From the NCBI RefSeq assembly GCF_003345295.1, contig NZ_CP031055.1:3286001-3350000 (forward strand): a stretch of DNA of 64,000 bases, written 5' to 3'. The DNA is from Vibrio splendidus (GTDB lineage Bacteria; Pseudomonadota; Gammaproteobacteria; Enterobacterales; Vibrionaceae). The translations under genes were made by a program, and so were the position numbers. The notes under the pieces are model-generated. The model saw only the letters and a list, made by a program, of their open reading frames with translations. It made no database searches and was not told the origin of the DNA. Below are positions 54,650 through 63,464 of this stretch, in pieces (the stretch's first letter is position 1; every line of letters starts with the position of its first letter).

Positions 54650-56728
54650 TTAAGCTTTAGAGTAAACATCGCGTTCACCCAACCAACGGTTGATGATCGC
54701 CTTGGCATTGTCTGGGTAGCTATCGTGAATATGACGAGCAATACGTTGCACTTCTGGGATTAAACGTTGGTCACGAATTAGATCAGCGATCTTAAAGTCG
54801 GCCAAGCCAGTTTGTTTGGTACCGAGCAATTCACCGGGGCCACGGATTTCTAAGTCGCGCTGTGCAATCACAAAGCCATCGTTACTTTCACGAAGCACAC
54901 CTAAGCGCTTCTGAGCGGTTTTAGACAGTGGCGAGTGATACAGCAGTACACAATGGCTTGCGACTGAACCACGGCCAACACGGCCACGCAGTTGGTGCAG
55001 TTGTGCTAGGCCAAGGCGCTCTGGGTTCTCGATGATCATTAAGCTCGAGTTCGGTACATCCACACCTACTTCGATGACGGTTGTAGCGACCAACAGGTGC
55101 AGCTTGTTCTCTTTGAAGTCTCGCATCACCGCTTGTTTCTCGGCGGGTTTCATTCGACCGTGCACTAAACCAATTTTTACGTCAGGCAGTTTGCGTTGCA
55201 GCTCTTCGGCGGTATCAGCTGCAGCTTGAGCTTCCAGTACTTCCGATTCATCAATCAACGTACACACCCAGTAGGCTTGTTTGCCTTCATTGAGACACGC
55301 ATTTTTCACGCGCTCAACAATGTCATCGCGCTTGGTATCAGGAATCGCCACGGTTTGAATTGGTGTTCGCCCTGGTGGCAGTTCATCAATAATAGAAGTT
55401 TCAAGGTCGGCATAGGCCGTCATTGCTAACGTTCGTGGGATTGGGGTGGCGGTCATGACTAACTGATGGGGGTAGTAGCCTTGCTTTGCGCCTTTCTCAC
55501 GTAGCTCTAATCGCTGGTGGACGCCAAATCGGTGCTGTTCATCAATGATCACGAGACCAAGGTTTTTGAACTCGACATGCTCTTGGAATAGGGCATGAGT
55601 ACCGACCACCATCTGCGCTTCACCACTGGCAATACGTTTTAGTTCAGTTTCACGAGCCTTACCTTTGAGTTTACCTGCCAGCCAACCGACTGGAATGCCC
55701 ATCGCCTCAAACCAATTGGCAAAGTTAATCGCGTGCTGTTCTGCCAATAGCTCGGTTGGTGCCATCAGTGCCACTTGCTGACCATGTTCGAGTGCGCGAA
55801 CGGCTGCCAGTGCGGCGACTAAGGTTTTACCTGAACCTACATCACCCTGTACTAAACGCATCATAGGGTGTGGCTTTTCAAGGTCGGCTTCGATCTCTTT
55901 AGTCACCCTTACTTGAGCATTGGTTGGTGAAAACGGAAGTTGAGCTAACAACTTATCTTTGAGGGTGTTTACCTGAGGGAAAGGCATCGCTTTGTCTTGC
56001 TGTCCTTTGCTACGAACAGACAGCATCGATAAGTTCTGAGCCAGTAGCTCTTCCATAATCAGGCGTAGCTGCGCAGGGTGTTTACCTTCATCAAACAACT
56101 CTAGGTCAATGCCTGGAGGTGGCCTGTGAATGGTATGCAGTGCTTGCGCGAGGGTAATTTGGTGATCGTATAAACCTGATGGTAGCAGCTCATTCACCGC
56201 GGCTTTATCGATCAGTTCTAATGCTTGGTCGGTGAGGTTACGCAGCGTGACTTGTCTTAGCCCCTCCGTGGTTGGATACACTGGAGTCAGATTGGCTTCA
56301 ACATCTGGCTGTTGCCTAGGCGCAAAGAATTTGTAGTCGGGATGGACAATCTCCAGCCCCATGTTACCGCGCTTGATCTCACCGTAGGCATGCACTTGTT
56401 TGCCTTCGACAAAGTTATTCTTCATTCCTGCAGTAAAGTTGAAAAAGCGTAGGGTAATGGTGCCGTTACCATCGCTGATCTTTACCGCCAACATCTTACG
56501 TTTACCGAAAATGGTATCGACATGCATGACCTTGCCTTGCACTGCTGCCCATAAACCTGCATGCAGTTTTACGATGGGATAGATACGCGTTCGATCTTCA
56601 TAGCGCAAAGGCAGGTGAAACAGCAGGTCTTGTACATTGTTAAGCCCAACCTTCTCTAGTTTCTCTGCGACTTTAGCGCCGACTCCAGATAAAGAGTTGA
56701 GAGGGATAGCAGATAAAAGCTGTGACAT
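54650..56728 (-). CDS. recG: ATP-dependent DNA helicase RecG
   Basis: Remodels stalled replication forks and Holliday junctions. The 692-residue protein has an N-terminal wedge/OB domain (~60-160) and helicase motifs: Walker A GDVGSGKT (~295-302), motif II DEQH (in IIDEQHRFG), motif III TATPIPRT, motif VI QLRGRVGRG. The start is ATG 56728 (MSQLLSAIPLNSLSGVG); an in-frame ATG at 56740 adds four residues. It lies downstream of spoT on the same strand, without the trmH that separates them in E. coli. Confidence 0.97.
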   Translation of the reverse strand: MSQLLSAIPLNSLSGVGAKVAEKLEKVGLNNVQDLLFHLPLRYEDRTRIYPIVKLHAGLWAAVQGKVMHVDTIFGKRKMLAVKISDGNGTITLRFFNFTAGMKNNFVEGKQVHAYGEIKRGNMGLEIVHPDYKFFAPRQQPDVEANLTPVYPTTEGLRQVTLRNLTDQALELIDKAAVNELLPSGLYDHQITLAQALHTIHRPPPGIDLELFDEGKHPAQLRLIMEELLAQNLSMLSVRSKGQQDKAMPFPQVNTLKDKLLAQLPFSPTNAQVRVTKEIEADLEKPHPMMRLVQGDVGSGKTLVAALAAVRALEHGQQVALMAPTELLAEQHAINFANWFEAMGIPVGWLAGKLKGKARETELKRIASGEAQMVVGTHALFQEHVEFKNLGLVIIDEQHRFGVHQRLELREKGAKQGYYPHQLVMTATPIPRTLAMTAYADLETSIIDELPPGRTPIQTVAIPDTKRDDIVERVKNACLNEGKQAYWVCTLIDESEVLEAQAAADTAEELQRKLPDVKIGLVHGRMKPAEKQAVMRDFKENKLHLLVATTVIEVGVDVPNSSLMIIENPERLGLAQLHQLRGRVGRGSVASHCVLLYHSPLSKTAQKRLGVLRESNDGFVIAQRDLEIRGPGELLGTKQTGLADFKIADLIRDQRLIPEVQRIARHIHDSYPDNAKAIINRWLGERDVYSKA

Positions 56729-56801
56729 AACAAGGCTCATAAACGTAAGAGAGATAATCTATTCAAGCATTTTACTGGATTTTTGTACAGGGTAAAGCTT
56801 A

Positions 56802-57050
56802 GAAGCAGATGAGGGATGAGAGTGCACGAGATTCGAAGGGAATAAGAGCAGATGCGGGATACGGGTAAACGAGATGCGAAGAGATTAAGAGCAGATTCGA
56901 GATGCGAGTAAACGAGATACGAAGAGATAAGAGCAGATTCGAGACTTGGGTAAGCGAGCTAAGAAAAGAACAGGGCGGTACAAAAAATTAAAGCAGACTC
57001 GAAATACGAAGAGTTGAGGTGGTGAAAAGCTTTTGCTCTTCGCATCTCGA
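56802..57050 (-). repeat. Degenerate 42-44 bp tandem array with an inverted end copy
   Basis: Four purine-rich units start with GAGCAGAT or GAAGCAGAT at about 56802, 56846, 56889 and 56931. They share words such as GGGTAAACGAGAT and CGAAGAGATAAGAGCAGATT. CGAGATGCGAAGAG (56870-56883) has a perfect inverted copy CTCTTCGCATCTCG at 57036-57049. The array occupies most of the 363-bp gap between spoT and recG, which are probably co-transcribed, so it would be carried in their mRNA. There is no gene in it. Confidence 0.75.
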
Positions 57051-57091
57051 GACTCGTATCTCTCATCTGCTTTATTTATCTGCTGTTAGAT

Positions 57092-59218
57092 CTAGTTCTT
57101 ACGACGTTTTACTTTCAGCGCGTGTGGCATCACACGTAGCTTTTTCATAATACTTGCAAGATGAACACGATCTTTGGTCGTCAGCAAGATAGTCACTGTG
57201 TACAGGCGTCCATCACGTTCTTCGGTTGAAATACCGTGAATGTTTGAGCCCGTTTTCGAGATAACGTTCGTTAACTCTGCCAGTGCACCTTGGTGGTTTT
57301 GGATGTCGATCTGAAGTTCAGCTGTGAACTCTTGATCGTAATCGTCAGACCATTCCACCGCCATGTATTTGTCTGGTTCTTTTTGGTAGCCACGGACGTT
57401 TGGACACGTTTCGCGGTGAACCACAAGGCCACGACCTGGAGATACATGAGCAATGATGTGATCGCCTGGGATCGGGTGACAACAATTTGCAAAAGTCAGT
57501 AGTAGACCTTCAGCTCCGCGGATAGCTAGTTTCTTCCTAGGCGCATCGCTGTTGTTTTTCACTTCAGTCAGTTCGTCAGCATCACCCAGTAGGCGACGAG
57601 CAATGACGATACTCATCAGCTCGCCAAGACCAATCGATGCTAGCAAGTCTTCAACGCTTTCTAGACGTAAGTCAGACAATACATGCTCAAGGTTCTCTTG
57701 GCCAATATCGGCAATAGAGTGTTCACCAAGTGCGTGATTCAGTAGACGACGGCCTAGGGTAATCGACTCTTCACGGCGCATTGTCTTCAGAACCTGACGG
57801 ATCTTAGTACGAGCACGAGAGGTCACCACGTAGTTGAGCCATGCTGCATTCGGACGTGCGCCCGGAGCACTGATGATCTCAATGGTTTGACCGTTCTTCA
57901 GCGATTTGCTGAGTGGGTAAGGGTTCATGTCGACACGAGCCCCTACACACATGTTGCCGACATCGGTATGTACCGCGTAAGCAAAATCGACCGCTGTTGC
58001 ACCCGCAGGAAGTTCGACGATGCGACCTTTCGGCGTGAACACGAAGATCTCATCTGGGAACAGATCAGATTTAACGTTTTCAATGAATTCGAATGAGTTA
58101 CCTGCGCTTTGTTGAAGCTCAAGTAAGCTCTGCATCCAACGCTGTGCTTTAACCTGTGCGGTTGTCCCATTACTACTGCGTGAGCCACTGCCTTTATAAG
58201 ACCAGTGTGCCGCGACACCTTTGTCGGCCATTTGCTCCATATCTTCGGTACGGATCTGAACCTCTACAGGTACCCCGTGAGGGCCGATCATTGACGTATG
58301 AAGAGATTGGTAGCCGTTGGCTTTTGGTACCGCAATGTAATCTTTCATGCGGCCCGGACGTGGCTTGTACAAGCTGTGAGCCTGGCCAAGTGCGCGATAA
58401 CAAGTATCTGGGGTATCAACCACTACGCGGAAAGCGTAGATGTCCATAATGGTGTGAAAGCGCTGCTCTTTGGTTTTCATCTTGTTATAGATGGAGAACA
58501 AGTTCTTTTCACGACCTACGACGCGAGCAGACAAACCGACTTCTTCAAGACGGCCTTCAATTTCGCTATGGATACGTTGGATCATTTCCTTACGGTTACC
58601 ACGCGCAGCTTTCACTACATTTCTGAGTACGCGATAACGGTTAGGGTAGAGGGCTTCGAAGCCCAACTCTTCTAGTTCGGTCTTGATGTTATGAATACCA
58701 AGACGGTGAGCTAGCGGAGAATAGATCTCTAAAGTTTCACGAGCAATACGACGCTTTTTGTCAGGACGAAGTGCCCCAAGCGTACGCATGTTGTGAGTAC
58801 GGTCAGCTAATTTGATCAAGATAACGCGGATGTCTTGCACCATGGCGAGAACCATCTTACGGAAGTTCTCTGCTTGCGCTTCTTTGCGATCACGAAATTT
58901 AAGCTTATCCAGCTTAGATACACCATCAACCAGTTCAGCAACGGTATTGCCGAATTGAGCTTCTAGCTCCTCTTTTGTAACTTCAGTATCTTCAATTACA
59001 TCGTGGAGTAGGGCGGCTTGCAGGGTTTCTATATCCAGACGCATTTCTGCCAGGATTCTTGAAACAGCAACAGGATGGATTATGTATGGTTCACCCGTTG
59101 AACGGGTTTGCCCTTCATGGGCATTTCTCGCTACCACATAAGATTGACGCAGAGCCTCAATTTGAGGCTCTGTTAGGTATTCTTGGGCAACGTCTTTGAG
59201 GCTATCGAATAGATACAA
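57092..59218 (-). CDS. spoT: Bifunctional (p)ppGpp synthetase/hydrolase SpoT
   Basis: A 708-residue alarmone enzyme. The HD hydrolase domain (~45-145) is intact with HDVIEDTE. The synthetase domain (~235-345) carries FHTIMDIYAFRVVVDTPD. TGS (~385-445), helical and zinc-finger-like segments (ANCCHPIPGD near 590) and a C-terminal ACT domain (~630-705) follow. It balances (p)ppGpp during carbon, fatty-acid and iron stress. It starts 45 bp after rpoZ, in the gmk-rpoZ-spoT-recG order. Confidence 0.97.
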   Translation of the reverse strand: MYLFDSLKDVAQEYLTEPQIEALRQSYVVARNAHEGQTRSTGEPYIIHPVAVSRILAEMRLDIETLQAALLHDVIEDTEVTKEELEAQFGNTVAELVDGVSKLDKLKFRDRKEAQAENFRKMVLAMVQDIRVILIKLADRTHNMRTLGALRPDKKRRIARETLEIYSPLAHRLGIHNIKTELEELGFEALYPNRYRVLRNVVKAARGNRKEMIQRIHSEIEGRLEEVGLSARVVGREKNLFSIYNKMKTKEQRFHTIMDIYAFRVVVDTPDTCYRALGQAHSLYKPRPGRMKDYIAVPKANGYQSLHTSMIGPHGVPVEVQIRTEDMEQMADKGVAAHWSYKGSGSRSSNGTTAQVKAQRWMQSLLELQQSAGNSFEFIENVKSDLFPDEIFVFTPKGRIVELPAGATAVDFAYAVHTDVGNMCVGARVDMNPYPLSKSLKNGQTIEIISAPGARPNAAWLNYVVTSRARTKIRQVLKTMRREESITLGRRLLNHALGEHSIADIGQENLEHVLSDLRLESVEDLLASIGLGELMSIVIARRLLGDADELTEVKNNSDAPRKKLAIRGAEGLLLTFANCCHPIPGDHIIAHVSPGRGLVVHRETCPNVRGYQKEPDKYMAVEWSDDYDQEFTAELQIDIQNHQGALAELTNVISKTGSNIHGISTEERDGRLYTVTILLTTKDRVHLASIMKKLRVMPHALKVKRRKN

Positions 59219-59263
59219 ATTAAAGGCCCGGAAGGTTAATTAGTTCGAATGACGTTGATTCTA

Positions 59264-59536
59264 TCAGCGAGTGTGAGCGATGCTGCTTACTGCTGCAAGT
59301 TCAGCCGCTTCTTGCTCTTGTTGCTCTTGACGCTCACGAGCATCTAGTACGTCTTTAGTGATAAGACCTTCTTCGATTTCGCGAAGAGCGATAACCGTCG
59401 GCTTATCGTTTTCTTCAGGCACTAGTGAATCTTTGCCGCCAGTTTGCATTTGACGTGCGCGGCGAGCCGAAATAAGAACTAGGTCGAAACGGTTGCCAAC
59501 TTTTTCAACAGCGTCTTGAACAGTTACGCGTGCCAT
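59264..59536 (-). CDS. rpoZ: RNA polymerase omega subunit
   Basis: A 90-residue subunit that helps assemble the beta' subunit and forms a ppGpp site. It starts MARVTVQDAVEKVGNRFDLV, the conserved omega N-terminus, and has the LVPEENDKPTVIALREIEEG segment. It is co-directional with spoT, 45 bp away. A MITE-like element separates it from gmk. Confidence 0.97.
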   Translation of the reverse strand: MARVTVQDAVEKVGNRFDLVLISARRARQMQTGGKDSLVPEENDKPTVIALREIEEGLITKDVLDARERQEQQEQEAAELAAVSSIAHTR

Positions 59537-59647
59537 GAGGACTCCAAATAGTAATTAACTAATAAATTTTATATGACGAGAAAGTATACAAGTTTAACTA
59601 GAGACTTTCTAGCTCACCGTATACTTATCTCAATGGAAAATCCAGTT

Positions 59648-59809
59648 ATACCAATCACAGTAAATAAGTGCTCAGAGATAGCGCCGGAAAAAAGTTTGAG
59701 AACAAGGCAGAACTTTTCGATAAGTAGTGACCCTACAATCAAAAATTATAACGACGTTATCAGGCTTTTTAGCAAGCTAGAATGACCAGTTGTTTACTAC
59801 GATTGGTAT
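59648..59809. mobile_element. 162-bp MITE-like element with terminal inverted repeats
   Basis: ATACCAATCACAGTAAATAAGTG (59648-59670) and the complement of 59787-59809 (ATACCAATCGTAGTAAACAACTG) match in 19 of 23 bases. The 162-bp element has no transposase and ends 6 bp before the gmk stop codon. A 70-codon open frame on the plus strand (59573-59785) crosses one end and is not a gene. No clear target-site duplication is visible. Such elements are moved by a transposase encoded elsewhere; this is inferred from structure. Confidence 0.75.
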
Positions 59810-59815
59810 CAGAGA

Positions 59816-60439
59816 TTATTCCGCTAGTAGTGCTGTAAGCATGCCGCTGTATTTAGCTGCTTGCTTATCTTCTTTTAAGCGTTCCGCACGAATGATTGCT
59901 CTGAAGTCCATTAAGGCTGCATCAAAGTCATCATTCACGATCACATAATCGTATTCTGCATAGTGAGAAATCTCTGATTTTGCTTCGCTCATGCGTTTCG
60001 CAATAACTTCGTCGCTATCTTGACCGCGAACATTTAAACGACGCTCTAGCTCACCATTTGATGGTGGAAGAATGAAGACACTCTTCGCTTGAGGCATTTG
60101 TTCACGGATCTGACGAGCACCTTGCCAGTCGATATCTAGGAATACATCGATACCGCGGTTTAGGTTTTCTTCAATCCAAACACGTGACGTACCGTAGTAG
60201 TTGCCGAATACTTCAGCATACTCTAGGAACTCACTCTTCTTGATGAGATCTTCAAAGTGATGTTTCTCTACAAAGTGGTAGTGAACACCATTTTCTTCAC
60301 CAGGGCGCATACCGCGAGTGGTGTGTGAAACAGATACCTTCATTGCGTAGGTTGGATTGGTTTCCAGCATTGCTGAGATCAAGCTCGATTTACCTGCGCC
60401 ACTAGGTGCAGATACGATGTAAAGAGTACCTATGCCCAT
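59816..60439 (-). CDS. gmk: Guanylate kinase
   Basis: Phosphorylates GMP to GDP. The 207-residue protein has the P-loop SAPSGAGKSSLI (~10-21), the GMP-binding segment SHTTRGMRPGE (~38-48) and VFLDIDWQGARQ. It is first in the gmk-rpoZ-spoT-recG order, with the MITE-like element immediately after its stop. It is divergent from the purine permease, with a 506-bp gap that holds the permease's riboswitch and promoter. Confidence 0.97.
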   Translation of the reverse strand: MGIGTLYIVSAPSGAGKSSLISAMLETNPTYAMKVSVSHTTRGMRPGEENGVHYHFVEKHHFEDLIKKSEFLEYAEVFGNYYGTSRVWIEENLNRGIDVFLDIDWQGARQIREQMPQAKSVFILPPSNGELERRLNVRGQDSDEVIAKRMSEAKSEISHYAEYDYVIVNDDFDAALMDFRAIIRAERLKEDKQAAKYSGMLTALLAE

Positions 60440-60516
60440 CTGTATATTTCCACTGTTGGTTGGATTGAGTGAGGGCGATAAACCGACACTATAAAAGATA
60501 GCACTGACCCTAATTT

Positions 60517-60565
60517 TTGTTCCGGTGGTGCATCTACTAATTGTTTCGGTGGTTACATCTATAAA
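60517..60565. repeat. Two imperfect 24-bp direct repeats upstream of gmk
   Basis: TTGTTCCGGTGGTGCATCTA (60517) and TTGTTTCGGTGGTTACATCTA (60541) share most bases with a 24-bp period. They lie about 80-125 bp before the gmk start. They could be regulatory half sites or a small duplication; nothing more can be said. Confidence 0.4.
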
Positions 60566-60760
60566 GAGGTAACGAGTGAAACTAATCGAGACAACTGGTG
60601 AAAATTAGGTCAGAAAAATGGAGGCGAAGAGTAGCATATTTAGATGATTGAGAACAACTGGCTTGATCGTTATTTATCAGCGAATGATCTTTTCAAGGAT
60701 CTTTGTATAACTGCAATGACTCGTCATCTTCACTTTTTTATGTGATCTGGACAAAATTTG

Positions 60761-60806
60761 TTGAAGTTTTAATCTCAATCCTTACAATCCGCGCAAACGA
60801 TTAAAT
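60761..60806 (+). promoter_or_regulatory. Promoter of the purine permease, with a PurR-like box
   Basis: The -35 is TTGAAG (60761-60766) and the -10 TACAAT (60783-60788), with a 16-bp spacer, giving a start near 60795. GCAAACGATT (60793-60802) fits the core of the PurR operator (GCAANCGNTT) and overlaps the start point; the outer positions of the operator are weak. Repression by PurR with hypoxanthine or guanine is therefore plausible but not proven. Confidence 0.6.
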
Positions 60807-60871
60807 GCTGTATATATCTAGTGATATGGACTAGATGTTTCTACTACCGAGCCTACCTTGGTGACTACAGT
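60806..60871 (+). ncRNA. Purine riboswitch, guanine type
   Basis: The aptamer consensus is plain: P1 CTGTA (60808-60812) with TACAG (60866-60870), P2 CTAGT-GATATGG-ACTAG with the conserved loop, J2/3 ATGTTTCTAC, and P3 ACCGAG with CTTGGT. The specificity base that follows P3 is C (GACTAC), which marks guanine/hypoxanthine rather than adenine. It lies about 75 nt before the permease start. AAATGCTGT (60803-60811) can also pair with ACAGCATTT (60899-60907), competing with P1, and a weak hairpin with six T follows (60905-60923). Confidence 0.92.
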
Positions 60872-60945
60872 TTTTAGTGTAGAGACCCCTCTATTCTCAC
60901 AGCATTTGAATCTCAAATTTTTTAATTTATTACATAGGTTTTGTT

Positions 60946-62316
60946 GTGAATACCGACTCCACCCTGAAAGCCCAGAAAACATCTGGTTCGCTTGACACCA
61001 TGTTCAAACTCTCAGAGAGAAAGACCACGATCAGCACTGAGCTATACGCAGGTTTTATTACCTTTCTAGCGATGAGTTATATCTTGGCGGTTAACCCAGC
61101 AATTTTGGGTGGTATCCCGGGGATGGACAAAGGGGCTGTATTTACGGCTACCGCTCTTTCTGCTGCTATCGCAACGCTTATCATGGGCATTTGGGGTAAC
61201 TACCCAGTGATGCTGGCGCCAGGTATGAGCATGAACGGCTTCTTCAAAGGCTTACTGTTAAGTGGTTCAGTCGCTGTACTTTGGAATGAAGCGCTATTTG
61301 GCATCTTCCTATCGGGTATCCTTTATCTCGCTTTCTCATTGACCAATATTCGTAAGTCGATGATTGAATCGATTCCTGAAGATTTGAAGTTGGCGATTAC
61401 CGTATCTCTCGGCTTATTCATTGCTTTCTTAGGACTTAAGAATGCAGGCATCATCGTGTCTAACCCGTTTGTACTGGTTGGCTTAGGTGACATCTCAGAC
61501 CCACAAGTGGTTATCGCTTATGTGAGCATCTTCATCGCTCTGGGCTGTATGGTTCGTGACATTAAGCTGGCAACGTTTATCTCGTTTGTTTCAGCGATTG
61601 CATTGACGATTTTGGCTGATGTGTTCTTAGGTACATCAAACGCACCAATCCCAGATCAATTCGTTTCTATGCCACCAAGTATGGCGGGCAGCTTCGGTGC
61701 GATCTTTGATTTCTCAGCTTTCACCCCTGAGAAAATGTTCGACCTATTGTTCATCGTCCTTATCTTCCTGATTGTCGATTTCTTCGATGGCTTAAGCACG
61801 ATTGTTGGTGTTGGTCGTGATGCGGGTATCATCGACAAAGATGGCAAGGTACCAAATGCGAAATCGGCTTTAGTTGCTGATGCGGGCGGAACAGTGATTG
61901 GTTCGATTCTTGGTACCACATCGATCACTGCTTTCTCTGAATCGGGTATTGCCTCTTCTCAAGGTGCGAAAACAGGTTTAGCGGCAGTCATGGTGGCTGG
62001 CTTATTCCTAGTGTCTCTATTCCTATACCCAATCTTCTCTATCTTCTCAGCGGCAATGGTCGCGCCTGCGATGGTAGTGGTAGGCATCTACATGGTGGGT
62101 CGCCTTGGTCAGATTAACTGGGAAAAGAAAGAGTCACGCATTGCGGCTTTCTTCACCATCATGTTTACAGTGCTAAGCTTCTCACCAGCAAACGGCATGG
62201 CGATGGGCTTCATCAGCTACGCATTTACTATGGTTGTGGCAGGTAAGCGCAAAGAAGTACACCCACTTATCTACGGCCTGTGTGTGGTGTTCTTAACTTA
62301 CCTGATTCTTCTATAA
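60946..62316 (+). CDS. NCS2 family guanine/hypoxanthine permease (AzgA type)
   Basis: A 456-residue transporter with about 13-14 membrane helices. The AzgA/PbuG-like signature GFITFLAMSYILAVNP (~35-50) and FDGLSTIVGVGRDAGI (~278-293) place it in the purine branch of NCS2 and not the uracil or xanthine branch. The start is GTG 60946 with AGG eight bases before it. The upstream guanine-type riboswitch and PurR-like box support guanine/hypoxanthine uptake as its job. A terminator follows. Confidence 0.93.
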   Translation: MNTDSTLKAQKTSGSLDTMFKLSERKTTISTELYAGFITFLAMSYILAVNPAILGGIPGMDKGAVFTATALSAAIATLIMGIWGNYPVMLAPGMSMNGFFKGLLLSGSVAVLWNEALFGIFLSGILYLAFSLTNIRKSMIESIPEDLKLAITVSLGLFIAFLGLKNAGIIVSNPFVLVGLGDISDPQVVIAYVSIFIALGCMVRDIKLATFISFVSAIALTILADVFLGTSNAPIPDQFVSMPPSMAGSFGAIFDFSAFTPEKMFDLLFIVLIFLIVDFFDGLSTIVGVGRDAGIIDKDGKVPNAKSALVADAGGTVIGSILGTTSITAFSESGIASSQGAKTGLAAVMVAGLFLVSLFLYPIFSIFSAAMVAPAMVVVGIYMVGRLGQINWEKKESRIAAFFTIMFTVLSFSPANGMAMGFISYAFTMVVAGKRKEVHPLIYGLCVVFLTYLILL

Positions 62317-62373
62317 GGTTAATTCGCCACTACCAATTAGCCACTAAAAAGTCGCTAAGTAAAAGACAAACAG

Positions 62374-62404
62374 ATGGCTCTGCAGTGAATGTGGGGCCAT
62401 TTTT
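62374..62404 (+). terminator. Probable terminator of the purine permease gene
   Basis: ATGGCTC (62374-62380) pairs with GGGCCAT (62394-62400, one G-T), followed by TTTT. The 13-nt loop is long, so efficiency is uncertain. The 9-bp tandem array begins inside the T-run. Confidence 0.6.
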
Positions 62405-62465
62405 GTATCTGTTGTATCTGTTGTATCTGTTGTATCTGTTGTATCTGTTGTATCTGTTGTATCTT
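62403..62465 (+). repeat. 9-bp tandem repeat TTGTATCTG, seven copies
   Basis: Six perfect copies and a seventh with one change at its last base. It is non-coding, between the permease and the outer-membrane protein gene. Any reading frame through it gives only a Leu-Leu-Tyr repeat, so the ORF from 62280 is not a gene. Confidence 0.92.
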
Positions 62466-62530
62466 AAATTTATGCTCGTTCTTGCTGAACGTTGAGTTCA
62501 ACTTACCGCCATTCTGCTGATGTTCATCTA

Positions 62531-62552
62531 AAAAGGGCGACGGTGGTCGCCT
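62531..62552 (-). terminator. Terminator of the outer-membrane protein gene
   Basis: On the minus strand, GGCGA, CCACCG loop, TCGCC, then CTTTTTA. It lies about 35 bp after the stop at 62586. The stem is short. Confidence 0.65.
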
Positions 62553-62585
62553 CTTTACGTTTACTAGCCAACGAAGTGTTCGTTA

Positions 62586-63155
62586 TTAGAATTTGTACGT
62601 TGCGCCAGCGTAGAAGCTACCAAGTTGGACGGTCACATCATTGTATAACCAGTGGCCAGTATCAACGCTGAAGGTATCAACTTCGTAAGCCACACGGAAG
62701 TTTAGGTTCTCAAGGCTTGCTGGTGTGTATTCTACACCTGCGCCCAGACGCAATGCTGTTTCATCTTTGCTACCATAGTCATCAATATCAAATGAAAGCT
62801 GCGTTAGACCTATGGTACCAAATGGACGCCAACCGCTATCAAAGGTATAGCCAAGGTTTGCAGCAATAGATATGCCTGCTGTCTCGATAGCATAACCTGA
62901 CAAGCCTGGTGCTGTTATATTACTGTATTTGGTGAATTGTGTTTCAACGCCAACAATGCGGTTAAATTGATAGCCACCAATCAACTTAACCGTTGAGTAT
63001 TTTGTTTCTAGTGTAGAAAACGCGGCATCGTCATCGTAAGTTGTGGTACCAAAACCACCACCTAGGTAAAAGCCAGATACGTCTTTCTCAACTGCTTGCT
63101 CTTGGGCACTGGCAAAGGCAGAAAATGCTGCCAGAAGGATCACTGCTTTTTTCAT
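62586..63155 (-). CDS. Outer-membrane beta-barrel protein (OmpA-like/porin family, OMP_b-brl)
   Basis: A 189-residue protein with a signal peptide (MKKAVILLAAFSAFASA, cut before QEQ). The mature part alternates short amphipathic strands (SGFYLGGGFGTTTYDDD, VKLIGGYQFNRIVGVETQFTKY, FYAGATYKF) and ends in Phe, the BAM recognition residue. This fits an eight-stranded barrel. No OmpA peptidoglycan domain is present. ATG 63155 is preferred to 63164, where GAG touches the start codon. The specific role is unknown. Confidence 0.87.
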   Translation of the reverse strand: MKKAVILLAAFSAFASAQEQAVEKDVSGFYLGGGFGTTTYDDDAAFSTLETKYSTVKLIGGYQFNRIVGVETQFTKYSNITAPGLSGYAIETAGISIAANLGYTFDSGWRPFGTIGLTQLSFDIDDYGSKDETALRLGAGVEYTPASLENLNFRVAYEVDTFSVDTGHWLYNDVTVQLGSFYAGATYKF

Positions 63156-63464
63156 TAAATTCATCTCATCGGGGATAAAAAGTGGTGTGCATTATGTGTT
63201 CAATGGCAATATAAAACTAAAGATGGAATTCATATAAACTTCATGAGTTGTCGGTTTATTGATGATTTTCCTTTTATATGTTTTTATCTTTATTGCATAA
63301 TTCATTGATATAGTTGATGTTGTATTTTTTCTGTAGGAACTTTTGCTTTAGGTAGATGGATTGTACTCAATGCTTACGCAGTTGACTTGGTAATGGTAGG
63401 ATCCAGTTCTTCACGCGTGTGTTTTTTTGGTTACGTGAGCCCTAATTTCGGTAATAGTGAGTGT

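Noticed and set aside
59573..59785. 70-codon open frame on the plus strand between rpoZ and gmk
   Set aside because: It crosses one end of the MITE-like element, has no ribosome site, and its composition is not protein-like.
62280..62495. Open frame giving a Leu-Leu-Tyr repeat protein
   Set aside because: It is only the translation of the 9-bp tandem array, starts inside the permease gene in another frame and has no ribosome site.
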